A stretch of DNA of 33,838 nucleotides, taken from the NCBI GenBank assembly GCA_900541575.1, contig UQKO01000024.1:1-33838 (forward strand), given 5' to 3'. A program made the position numbers and the translations under genes. Source of the DNA: an uncultured Prevotella sp. (GTDB lineage: Bacteria; Bacteroidota; Bacteroidia; Bacteroidales; Bacteroidaceae). The notes below the pieces were generated by a model, which saw only the letters and a program-made list of their open reading frames with translations, was not told where the DNA came from and made no database searches. Shown here one piece after another: positions 1 through 6,962 of this stretch; positions within the stretch are counted from its first letter, which is position 1; each line of letters opens with the position of its first letter.

Positions 1-514
1 AGACATAAAGTTCTTCATGTTTAGAATAGCTACTCAATATGCATGATATGAGCAAGCCTCTTTTTACCATCATACCAACCGGAAATATCCGCTGATCCGT
101 CATTTACTGTTGCACTGCACGATTCAGTCCTTCCCTATAGACAACACGTGTCTTGGGTACTATGACCTCTGCTGACTTCTCACGACAAGCTTTACTCCGT
201 CATGGTACATCGAATGATTCATCTTCACCATGCGTTCGTGAGACCTCCTCGGATAAGGGCATTATCTTTCCATCTTATACCCACTTCATTTACACCGACC
301 GTTCCGAATAGCTATAGGGCTTTGGTTTGTTAGGCAACCTTACCCACGGTCATATGCCTTGTATGAAGTTTCTGTTCGTTAGGCCAGATGTTTGCCGCCA
401 GCTTCCTTCAGATTTCACCTCGCGGTGAACACCCTTGCTCTTGGCTATGTAATTCCCGCTATTAGGGCTTACTAGGGACTTGCACCCGTTAGATAATGCT
501 CATGCCGAGCGTAC
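1..514 (-). mobile_element. Group II intron (class C-like), 5' part, truncated by window edge
   Basis: Read on the minus strand, this stretch has the conserved 5' layout of a bacterial group II intron. It starts GTACGCTCGGCATG near 514, followed by the GGGTGCAAGTCCC segment. Next come AAGGGTGT, ATCTGAAGGAAGC-GGCGGCAAAC and GAACTTCATA-like elements of domain I, then GTAAATGAAG, GAGGAGGTCT and AGAAGTCAGCAGAGGTCATA near 160-182. The order and wording match class C introns such as the Oceanobacillus one, recalled from knowledge. The 5' end is GTACG rather than the usual GTGYG. It lies 7 nt behind the stem of the rpsT terminator, the site type class C introns prefer. Domains V and VI and most of any reverse transcriptase are outside the window. 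Confidence 0.8.
30..181 (-). pseudogene. Possible start of intron-encoded protein, split between two frames
   Basis: Inside the intron, the minus strand reads EKSAEVIVPKTRVVYREGLN and continues RAVQQ, then stops at 104-106. A second frame (110 down to 30) continues TVNDGSADISGWYDGKKR and stops at 30-32. The two pieces read like neighbouring parts of an intron-encoded protein leader separated by a frame change. No reverse-transcriptase core is visible because the window ends. It could also be intron RNA that only looks coding, since this part of the intron is conserved as RNA. Confidence 0.35.
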
Positions 515-554
515 CAAAATAAGTCCTTCACCGATGCTATATCAGTGAAGGACT
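515..554 (-). terminator. rpsT rho-independent terminator and intron target site
   Basis: A perfect 10-bp stem (AGTCCTTCAC with GTGAAGGACT, 522-531 and 545-554) with a 13-base loop is followed on the minus strand by TATTTTG. It lies 29 bases after the rpsT stop. The group II intron begins directly after this short T-rich tail. Confidence 0.85.
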
Positions 555-583
555 AAACCTTTTACCTATGAACCAAAACCTTA

Positions 584-838
584 TTAGGCAAGCTTATTGA
601 TGTGATTCATCACACCGCTCTTGATGTTAGCTGCCTTGTTTTTGTGAATAATATTGTTCTTTGCAAGCTTATCCAACATCTTCTGAACCTTCGGCAGAAG
701 TTCTGTGGCAGCTGCTTTGTCAGTCGTAGCGCGGAGCTTACGTACTGCATTACGCATAGTCTTAGCGTAATATCTGTTGTGCAGTCTGCGAGACGCCGTC
801 TGACGAATTCTTTTTACAGATGATTTGTGGTTTGCCAT
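584..838 (-). CDS. rpsT: 30S ribosomal protein S20
   Basis: This encodes an 84-residue, very basic protein of usual S20 length, a primary 16S rRNA-binding protein of the small subunit body. It begins MANHKSSVKRIRQTASRRLHNR, the typical S20 start, and keeps the helical Lys/Arg/Ala-rich pattern with the ending IHKNKAANIKSGVMNHINKLA. It follows tRNA-Glu by about 23 bases on the same strand and probably shares the promoter at 1000-1031. A strong terminator follows. The group II intron behind the terminator leaves the gene intact. Confidence 0.97.
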   Translation of the reverse strand: MANHKSSVKRIRQTASRRLHNRYYAKTMRNAVRKLRATTDKAAATELLPKVQKMLDKLAKNNIIHKNKAANIKSGVMNHINKLA

Positions 839-861
839 TTCTTGTTATTCTTTTTTATTAG

Positions 862-933
862 TAGTCCCTAGGAGAGTCGAACTCCTCTTTAGAGAATGAA
901 AATCTCTCGTCCTAACCGATAGACGAAGGGACC
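862..933 (-). tRNA. tRNA-Glu (anticodon TTC)
   Basis: The minus strand folds into a 72-base cloverleaf. The acceptor stem pairs GGTCCCT with AGGGACT. The anticodon stem AGAGA/TCTCT closes the loop TTTTCAT, giving anticodon TTC. The T arm contains GTTCGACTC. CCA is not encoded; the bases after the discriminator A are CT. The tRNA lies between a clear promoter and rpsT and is probably co-transcribed with it. Confidence 0.95.
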
Positions 934-999
934 ATCGCATTTCTTATGCACTTTCGCATTGTTCTTACAAAGAACCGTCGTAAGGCTGATTTGCGAGTG

Positions 1000-1031
1000 C
1001 AAAAGTAGTGCATTATTTCATTCCGACCAAA
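1000..1031 (-). promoter_or_regulatory. Promoter for tRNA-Glu and rpsT
   Basis: On the minus strand, TTTG (1028-1031), a 20-base spacer and TACTTTTG (1000-1007) match the Bacteroidetes consensus of the primary sigma factor (TTTG, 19-21 bases, TAnnTTTG). It is 67 bases before the tRNA. Confidence 0.8.
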
Positions 1032-1122
1032 CTTTCCTCGCATTTTTTTCAAAAAAAGTGCTTTTTTCTGCATTTTTCCCCTTTTTCAAGGAGAAAATAG
1101 AAAATATAAAGGGCTAAAACGG

Positions 1123-1130
1123 TACTTTTG
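1123..1130 (+). promoter_or_regulatory. Possible -7 element upstream of recO
   Basis: TACTTTTG fits the Bacteroidetes -7 consensus, but no good TTTG lies 19-21 bases before it. The leader to recO would be about 140 bases. The rest of the 345-base gap 934-1278 shows nothing else clear except the divergent tRNA promoter. Confidence 0.35.
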
Positions 1131-1278
1131 CACAGAAGAGCGGAAGTACAAGAAACAAGGAAATAAGGTTACTATAATTTCTTTTTTACCTGTTCAAAGC
1201 AAGCCCATCGCGTTACCCCGTTTGGTAAGCTAAGCACCATCTCGCTCCACTCATATATTATATATATTAACAAGGAGA

Positions 1279-2001
1279 ATGAAAACAAGAGCCATTGTGC
1301 TGCACACGATACGTTACAACGACGAATCAATCATAGCCAATCTGCTCACAGCCGACCAAGGCTGTGTGGGAATGATGGTACGCATCAGCCGATCGAAGCG
1401 AGCTGCAGTAAAGCATTCGCTATTTCAGCCACTAATGATTCTCGATATAGAGTGGAACCATAAACCCAAAGCATCACTACAACGCCCACAAATGGTGCAA
1501 GCTGTTTACCCCTTTACTTCCCTACCTTTCTCGCCCACAAAGATGGGCATAGGGCTTTTTGTGGCTGAGGTGCTCTATCATGCAGTAAAAAATGAGCCCG
1601 ATACGCATGCCATCTTTGAATACACAATGCGTTCTATCGAATGGTTCGACATGTGCGAGGACGGATTCGCCAATTTTCATCTAGTATTTCTACTTCACCT
1701 CACGCATTTTTTGGGTTTCATGCCCAATGCCTACGAAGCAAGACCAGGCTACTACTTCGACCTGCGCGGAGCCTGCTTCACTCGTCAACAACCCCCTCAC
1801 CCCGACTTTCTCTCTCCAACCGATGCCTCACTCGTACCCAAGATTCTTCGAATGCGCTACAGTAATATGCGTTTTTTCCATTTCTCAGGAGCAGAGCGAT
1901 CGCGCCTTCTCCGACATATTGAGACATTCTATCGCCTTCACATAGCTGGATTTCCCGAGCTCAAGTCGCTCGATGTGCTACGCGAGGTATGGAGTTCCTA
2001 G
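1279..2001 (+). CDS. recO: DNA repair protein RecO
   Basis: This is a 240-residue protein of usual RecO length for Bacteroidetes. The N-terminal OB-fold begins MKTRAIVLHTIRYNDESIIA and runs to about residue 80. A helical C-terminal domain follows, containing HLTHFLGFMPN and ending in a helix with SLDVLREV. RecO works with RecR to load RecA on SSB-coated gaps and anneals strands. The usual C-terminal zinc cysteines are absent, which is common in this phylum as far as I recall. The start is supported by AAGGAG just before the ATG. ung follows on the same strand 108 bases later with its own promoter-like motif. Confidence 0.93.
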   Translation: MKTRAIVLHTIRYNDESIIANLLTADQGCVGMMVRISRSKRAAVKHSLFQPLMILDIEWNHKPKASLQRPQMVQAVYPFTSLPFSPTKMGIGLFVAEVLYHAVKNEPDTHAIFEYTMRSIEWFDMCEDGFANFHLVFLLHLTHFLGFMPNAYEARPGYYFDLRGACFTRQQPPHPDFLSPTDASLVPKILRMRYSNMRFFHFSGAERSRLLRHIETFYRLHIAGFPELKSLDVLREVWSS

Positions 2002-2092
2002 TATTTACTCTTCGCTTAATGGAAATTTCCCAGCATTCAATCGTCCGAGAAGTTTCCCACGCCGAAAATTCCCTCCGATGCTCATAAAATCG

Positions 2093-2100
2093 TAAATTTG
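2093..2100 (+). promoter_or_regulatory. Possible -7 element of ung
   Basis: TAAATTTG is an exact TAnnTTTG match ending 9 bases before the ung ATG. No TTTG stands at the expected -33 place. If active, transcription starts almost at the start codon, so the leader is only a few bases. Confidence 0.5.
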
Positions 2101-2109
2101 CCCCTACAT

Positions 2110-2772
2110 ATGAAAGTTAAGATACATCCCTCGTGGGCCGAAGTGCTGCAACAAGAGTTTACCGCACCCTATTTCGAACAACTCACCACCTTTGTACGCA
2201 ATGAATATACACAAGGTCCTTGCTACCCTCCCGGGGGCGAGATATTCAATGCCTTTAATCTCTGTCCGTTCGACCACGTAAAGGTTATCATCATTGGGCA
2301 AGACCCTTATCACGGACCAGGACAAGCCGAAGGCCTTTGTTTCTCAGTAAAAGACGGGGTGCGCATTCCGCCTTCACTCGTAAACATCTTTAAGGAAATT
2401 CACGACGATACAGGCCGCCCCATTCCTACCTCAGGAAGCTTACGTAGATGGGCTGAACAAGGAGTACTCTTGCTCAATGCCACACTCACCGTACGCGAGC
2501 ATCAAGCTGCCTCGCACGCAGGACATGGCTGGGAAACATTCACCGATGCCGTAATACGTGCGCTCTCCGACCGACGCGAGCACCTCGTATTCATCCTTTG
2601 GGGAAGCTATGCACAAAAGAAAGGACAGATAATCGATCGAACCCGCCATCTTGTACTATGTTCGGCCCACCCCTCGCCCCTATCAGCCTATCACGGATTC
2701 TTTGGCAACCACCACTTTACGCGTTGCAACGACTATCTGATTAAGCATGGACAGGAGCCTATTAGTTGGTAG
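2110..2772 (+). CDS. ung: Uracil-DNA glycosylase, family 1
   Basis: This is a 220-residue family 1 UDG that removes uracil from DNA to start base excision repair. The water-activating motif GQDPYHGPGQAEGLCFS is present, with the catalytic Asp and the Tyr that excludes thymine. LLLNATLTVREHQAASHAGHG gives the uracil-binding Asn. HPSPLSAYHGFFG gives the DNA-intercalating loop and catalytic His. I chose the ATG at 2110 (MKVKIHPSW) over the in-frame TTG at 2098 because the latter overlaps a promoter-like TAAATTTG. The DUF3109 gene follows after 46 bases and may be co-transcribed. Confidence 0.97.
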   Translation: MKVKIHPSWAEVLQQEFTAPYFEQLTTFVRNEYTQGPCYPPGGEIFNAFNLCPFDHVKVIIIGQDPYHGPGQAEGLCFSVKDGVRIPPSLVNIFKEIHDDTGRPIPTSGSLRRWAEQGVLLLNATLTVREHQAASHAGHGWETFTDAVIRALSDRREHLVFILWGSYAQKKGQIIDRTRHLVLCSAHPSPLSAYHGFFGNHHFTRCNDYLIKHGQEPISW

Positions 2773-2818
2773 CACTTCTATAAACTAAAAAGATTACTCT
2801 TAACTCACACTACACGAA

Positions 2819-3412
2819 ATGGACAGAATTCCTCCTATTATACAAGTAGGCGACGTACTTTTGTCGTCAGACATCTTTACCGAATGCTTTTGCTGCGACC
2901 TCGATGCCTGCAAAGGGCAATGCTGCGTGGAGGGCGATAGTGGTGCACCGCTCACGCTCGACGAGGTGACGCATCTCGAGAATGTGCTTGACGAAGTGTG
3001 GCCAGAACTTAGTGCTACGGCACAAGCCACCATCGACCATCAAGGCGTGGCTTATACCGACTCTGAAGGCGACCTCGTAACAAGCATTGTGCGTGGGTGC
3101 GACTGTGTATTCACGTGCTACAATGCTGAAGGCTGTTGTTTCTGTGCCACAGACAAGGCTTTCCGTGAGGGTCGCACCTCATGGTGTAAGCCTATTTCGT
3201 GTGCGCTCTACCCTATTCGTGAGAAGCGCTTCAGCGGTGGTCTTGTAGGACTTCAATACCACCGTTGGGACGTATGCCGCCCGGCTGTAAAGAAAGGCCA
3301 CGAGCTAGGACTTCGCATCTACCAGTTTTTGAAAGATCCTCTAACCCGCCGCTTTGGTGCAGAATGGTATGAAGAACTCTGTCAGGTGGCTAAAGAATTG
3401 GGGATAGAATAA
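2819..3412 (+). CDS. DUF3109 family cysteine-rich protein
   Basis: This is a 197-residue cytoplasmic protein rich in cysteine. An N-terminal cluster has Cys at about 23, 25, 26, 31, 35 and 36 (CFCCDLDACKGQCC). Later ones fall in GCDCVFTCYNAEGCCFC and in CKPISCALYP, plus a final Cys in WDVCRP. This arrangement resembles the YkgJ-like metal or Fe-S binding families, and DUF3109 is widespread in Bacteroidetes. The biochemical role is unknown, and a metal site is inferred from the cysteines only. It probably forms a short unit with ung, but that linkage does not prove a repair role. Confidence 0.85.
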   Translation: MDRIPPIIQVGDVLLSSDIFTECFCCDLDACKGQCCVEGDSGAPLTLDEVTHLENVLDEVWPELSATAQATIDHQGVAYTDSEGDLVTSIVRGCDCVFTCYNAEGCCFCATDKAFREGRTSWCKPISCALYPIREKRFSGGLVGLQYHRWDVCRPAVKKGHELGLRIYQFLKDPLTRRFGAEWYEELCQVAKELGIE

Positions 3413-3578
3413 GACGCTTCTTAAAGACACGAAACGTTTCCATCAAGACTAATTAGAGTCAACTAGCCCACAACAGACGCTAAGCTGGCGCCCAATTGCA
3501 GACTTCGCCATCATTTTGTATCACTTCGAAAAGCAGAGCATGACTCTCCCCAAAGAATTATCTTCCCCATCTTGCAAT

Positions 3579-3628
3579 AAAGAATGATCCCTTCCTACAG
3601 GAAACTGTACGGAGGGATCATTCTTTTA
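3579..3628. terminator. Terminator between convergent DUF3109 gene and yqeY
   Basis: AAGAATGATCCCTTCC pairs with GGAGGGATCATTCTT with one bulged base and a 15-base loop, then TTTTAAAC on the plus strand. It sits between convergent genes and can serve both. Apart from it, the 295-base gap shows no gene. Confidence 0.75.
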
Positions 3629-3707
3629 AACAATAGGTTGCAAGAAATCGCAAATAGCCTGCTCTGAATATATTGGGGAAGGGATACGCGTTTCTTATCA
3701 GCGATAC

Positions 3708-4157
3708 TTAGCCTAAAAGTTGCTTTACCAAGACTGAAATAGCCTTACCATCAGCACGTCCGGCCAATTTCTTACTGGCAATACCCATCACTTTTCCCAT
3801 ATCCTTCATGCTCGATGCGCCAGTCTCGGCAATAATGGCTTTTACCTCTGCCTCTAGTTCATCAGCGCTGAGAGCTTTGGGTAAATACTCTTCAATGATG
3901 GCAGCCTGTGCAGTCTCCTCTTCAGCAAGATCGGGACGTCCCTGCTCAGTATAGAGTGCTGCAGTGTCGCGGCCTTGCTTGGCAAGCTTGGACAGAATTT
4001 TGAGAGCGGTGGCATCGTCGAGGGTGTCGTTGGCTCCTGGAGCTGTCTTGGCTTCGATAAAATACTTCTTCACATTGCGCAAGGCTTCAAGACGCATCTT
4101 GTCCTTAGCCTTCATGGCTGCAATAATGTCTTTGCTTACTTTCTCAAAAATGTCCAT
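3708..4157 (-). CDS. yqeY: GatB/YqeY domain protein
   Basis: This is a 149-residue protein of standard YqeY length. It starts MDIFEKVSKDIIAAMKAKDK and RLEALRNVKK, has the EEYLPKALSADELEAEVKAI segment, and ends with GKVMGIASKKLAGRADGKA. The fold equals the tRNA-binding tail domain of the amidotransferase subunit GatB, but the free-standing protein has no settled function. It lies 14 bases after the second ftsZ. A YqeY gene behind ftsZ is the usual Bacteroidales order, so the extra ftsZ was placed between the two normal neighbours. Confidence 0.93.
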   Translation of the reverse strand: MDIFEKVSKDIIAAMKAKDKMRLEALRNVKKYFIEAKTAPGANDTLDDATALKILSKLAKQGRDTAALYTEQGRPDLAEEETAQAAIIEEYLPKALSADELEAEVKAIIAETGASSMKDMGKVMGIASKKLAGRADGKAISVLVKQLLG

Positions 4158-4171
4158 TGTGTATTGTAAGT

Positions 4172-5410
4172 TTATTTATTATCTGATTTATCGCGTATAT
4201 CCTTGAGTTGCATACTCGTACGACGATAGGTAGGCACGTCTTCTACGAAACGCAACACCTCTGGATTGCGAAGATCTGCTTCGGAGAAGAGATACACTCG
4301 CGGACGCGGGCTCTGCTTTCCACTCTCTCCATCGGGGTAGAATGCTTGACGGCGTCCGTGTTTCTTGATATTTTCCTCCGAACTGAAGTTGATGGTCACG
4401 GCTTCATCGGGTTCTGTATCCTCTTCCTTTCCATAAAGGCTGAAGCCCGAGGCTATGATAGTGATTTTCACCTTGTCTTCGAGCGAAGGATCGAATGCAA
4501 GTCCCCACTTAGTCCACACATCGGGAGAGAAGTGGCTCATAAACTCAGTAATCTCGCCCATTTCGCTCATACCGAGTGCTTGGTCGTTGCGATCGGAAGT
4601 GGTAATAGCTAGAAGCACACGTGAGGCTTTGAACACATCGTTGTTGTTAAGTAGCGGCGAGTTGAGTGCTTCGCATATAGCTTGAGATACACGTCCCTCA
4701 CCCGCGGCATACCCCGTAGACATTACTGCAATTCCACCATCAGTGAGGGCTGTGCGCACATCGCAAAAGTCGAGATTAACACGGCCGTGCATTGAAATGA
4801 TTTCCGTAATAGAACTCACAGCCGTAGAGAGCGTTTCGTCGGCACGCTTAAAGGCGTTGATGATGCTTAGGTCGGGATAGATATCACAGAGGCGTTGGTT
4901 GTTGATGACGAGCATTGCATCAACCTCCTTTGAGAGGGCATCGAGTCCATCAAGGGCTTTATCTATCTGCTTCTCTCGCTCAAAAAGGAAAGGTATGGTC
5001 ACAATGCCTATCGTAAGAATGCCTTTTTTACGAGCTTCGTGAGCAATAACGGGTGATGCACCAGTACCGGTGCCGCCTCCCATACCTGCGGTGATAAACA
5101 CCATTTTGGTGGCAGAATCGAGTGCTGCGTCTATTTTCTCTATACTGTCGAGTGCCTGCTCACGGCCCTGCACAGGATTACCTCCGGCTCCAAGACCAGC
5201 CCCCATCTGCAGATGGTCGGGCACAGGACTGTCAGCCAAGGCTTTACTGTCGGTATTGGCCACGAGGTAGCGTACCTCGGGTATGTTGTCAAGATACATT
5301 TGTCCCACGGCATTGCCACCACCGCCACCTACGCCTATCACCTTGATAATACTCGGTGTGGTTACATTGGCTAGCTGAATGAGGGGTGTTTCGAAAGCGT
5401 TGTCAGACAT
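4172..5410 (-). CDS. Second FtsZ (tandem paralog)
   Basis: This is a complete FtsZ-family GTPase of 412 residues, by eye about half identical to the ftsZ just upstream. It keeps the GTP-binding parts: VIGVGGGGGNAV, ANTDSKALADSP, the signature AGMGGGTGTGASP, and the T7 loop NLDFCDVRT with both aspartates that complete GTP hydrolysis in the next subunit. The C-terminal tail peptide RFVEDVPTYRRTSMQLKDIR resembles that of its neighbour, so binding to FtsA-like partners looks possible. The linker (about residues 320-370) is different and shorter. I chose the start MSDNAFETPLI because it aligns with MPEDNNAPLI of the first copy; an upstream ATG at 5464 gives 18 more residues that do not align. Nothing suggests decay. 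Confidence 0.9.
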   Translation of the reverse strand: MSDNAFETPLIQLANVTTPSIIKVIGVGGGGGNAVGQMYLDNIPEVRYLVANTDSKALADSPVPDHLQMGAGLGAGGNPVQGREQALDSIEKIDAALDSATKMVFITAGMGGGTGTGASPVIAHEARKKGILTIGIVTIPFLFEREKQIDKALDGLDALSKEVDAMLVINNQRLCDIYPDLSIINAFKRADETLSTAVSSITEIISMHGRVNLDFCDVRTALTDGGIAVMSTGYAAGEGRVSQAICEALNSPLLNNNDVFKASRVLLAITTSDRNDQALGMSEMGEITEFMSHFSPDVWTKWGLAFDPSLEDKVKITIIASGFSLYGKEEDTEPDEAVTINFSSEENIKKHGRRQAFYPDGESGKQSPRPRVYLFSEADLRNPEVLRFVEDVPTYRRTSMQLKDIRDKSDNK

Positions 5411-5429
5411 AACAGGTTCTGTGGTTAAG

Positions 5430-5500
5430 AAAGCGATCTGCATTCTCCCTACTTGATACACCATGGATGGGGTGAATGCAGGATGACTGAAGATCGCTTT
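5430..5500 (-). promoter_or_regulatory. Interrupted inverted repeat before second ftsZ
   Basis: AAAGCGATCTGCATTC (5430-5445) pairs with GAATGCA (5474-5480) and GATCGCTTT (5492-5500), leaving an 11-base bulge in one arm and a 28-base loop. On the minus strand it is followed by CTTAACC and the start codon at 5410. It could be an RNA hairpin that attenuates or processes the mRNA between the two ftsZ genes. The pairing is seen; the function is inferred. Confidence 0.5.
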
Positions 5501-5624
5501 TGAAAGAGGATATTTTACTTGCGAGCAGCGTCAGGTTCATTGAACACTCCCTTTTATTTTCCTTATAGAAAGGAATTAGGAGTGAAACGCATGAAATGGG
5601 GCTGCAAAGTATTCCGTATTTAGA

Positions 5625-6947
5625 CTACGCAAAAGATATTACCGAACCTGCAGCTGCTGGACCAGGATTAGTTGCGGTCTCGGGCTCTATGGCAATGTTA
5701 GTATATGATTTTGCCTTAATCTCGGAGAGGGATTCCTTCGAACGCTTGTAGGTAGGAGTGAGTTCTACGAGCGAGATAATCTCTTCATTGTCGAGGTCAT
5801 CAAGTCCAAAGAGGAAGAAGCGAGGACGCTTGCGCATGGTGCCCTTATTGTCGTCGCCGTAGAACAGGTTACGGCGGTCTTCATTTTCTTCCTCACGCTC
5901 TGCCTCATGCTGACGACGGCTCTCGGCCTCAGCATCGAGTTTATTCTTGATACCAGGCACATTGCTGATACCGAAGCCTGTGGCAAGGATGGTTATCTTC
6001 ACTTGCTTGCCTAGCGAGGGATCGGTGGAGAGACCCCATTTAGTCTCTACATCATCGTGGAACTTCGACATAAAGTCGTGTACCTCGTTCATCTCTTCCA
6101 TCATGAGAGTGTCGCCCTCCTTCTCTGCACAGAATGAGATGGAAAGGAGCACTTTCTTAGAATTGAAAATATCGTTATTGTTGAGCAATGGCGAATGAAG
6201 GGCAGCTTCAATGGCCTTGCTTACACGGTTCTCTCCCTCGCCAAATCCGGTCGACATAATAGCCACACCGCCGTCTTTAAGTACAGTGCACACGTCGCGG
6301 AAGTCGAGGTTGATAATGCCATGCATTGTAATAATCTCAGCGATGGAGCGGGCTGCGATGCTCAGCGTATCGTCGGCTTTATTGAAGGCTGAGAGTACAT
6401 TGAGGTCGGGATAGATTTCGCGCAAGCGCTCATTATTAATTACTAAGAGGGCATCAACGTGCTTAGATATTTCTTCCACACCATCAAGGGCCTGGTCAAT
6501 TTTTTTATTTCCTTCAAAAAGGAAGGGAATGGTCACGATACCCACCGTAAGAATGCCCATAGCCTTTGCCTCACGGGCAATAACGGGTGCAGCACCAGTG
6601 CCGGTACCGCCGCCCATACCTGCGGTAATAAATACCATCTTCGTGCCGTCGTTGAGCATCGAATGGATTTCCTCCACGCTCTCTTCTGCAGCTTGGTGGG
6701 CTCGCTCGGGGCGATTACCCGCCCCAAGACCTTCCTTTCCCAGCTGAAGGCGTACAGGCACGGGAGAATCGGCCAGGGCTTTAGAGTCGGTATTGCATAC
6801 CACGAAGTTTACCTCGTGGATTCCTTCACGATACATGTGGTTGACGGCATTGCCACCACCACCTCCTACACCAATCACCTTGATGATGTTGGGGGTCGTC
6901 GTGGGCATGCTCATGTCTATAAGGGGTGCGTTGTTATCTTCTGGCAT
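5625..6947 (-). CDS. ftsZ: Cell division protein FtsZ (first copy)
   Basis: This is a 440-residue tubulin-like GTPase that forms the division ring. It shows VIGVGGGGGNAVNHM, CNTDSKALADSP, the signature AGMGGGTGTGAAP and the T7 loop NLDFRDVCTVL. A charged linker (about residues 335-360, rich in Glu and Arg) leads to the tail peptide SLVELTPTYKRSKESLSEIK, then about 30 further residues rich in Ala and Pro. It starts 15 bases behind ftsA, as usual for the dcw cluster, so it is probably the ancestral copy. The stop is followed by a 214-base gap before the second ftsZ. Confidence 0.97.
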   Translation of the reverse strand: MPEDNNAPLIDMSMPTTTPNIIKVIGVGGGGGNAVNHMYREGIHEVNFVVCNTDSKALADSPVPVRLQLGKEGLGAGNRPERAHQAAEESVEEIHSMLNDGTKMVFITAGMGGGTGTGAAPVIAREAKAMGILTVGIVTIPFLFEGNKKIDQALDGVEEISKHVDALLVINNERLREIYPDLNVLSAFNKADDTLSIAARSIAEIITMHGIINLDFRDVCTVLKDGGVAIMSTGFGEGENRVSKAIEAALHSPLLNNNDIFNSKKVLLSISFCAEKEGDTLMMEEMNEVHDFMSKFHDDVETKWGLSTDPSLGKQVKITILATGFGISNVPGIKNKLDAEAESRRQHEAEREEENEDRRNLFYGDDNKGTMRKRPRFFLFGLDDLDNEEIISLVELTPTYKRSKESLSEIKAKSYTNIAIEPETATNPGPAAAGSVISFA

Positions 6948-6962
6948 AGTTATTAGGGGATG

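Noticed and set aside
4172..5410. Second ftsZ as a pseudogene
   Set aside because: It is full length, with all GTPase motifs, the T7 aspartates and the tail peptide intact.
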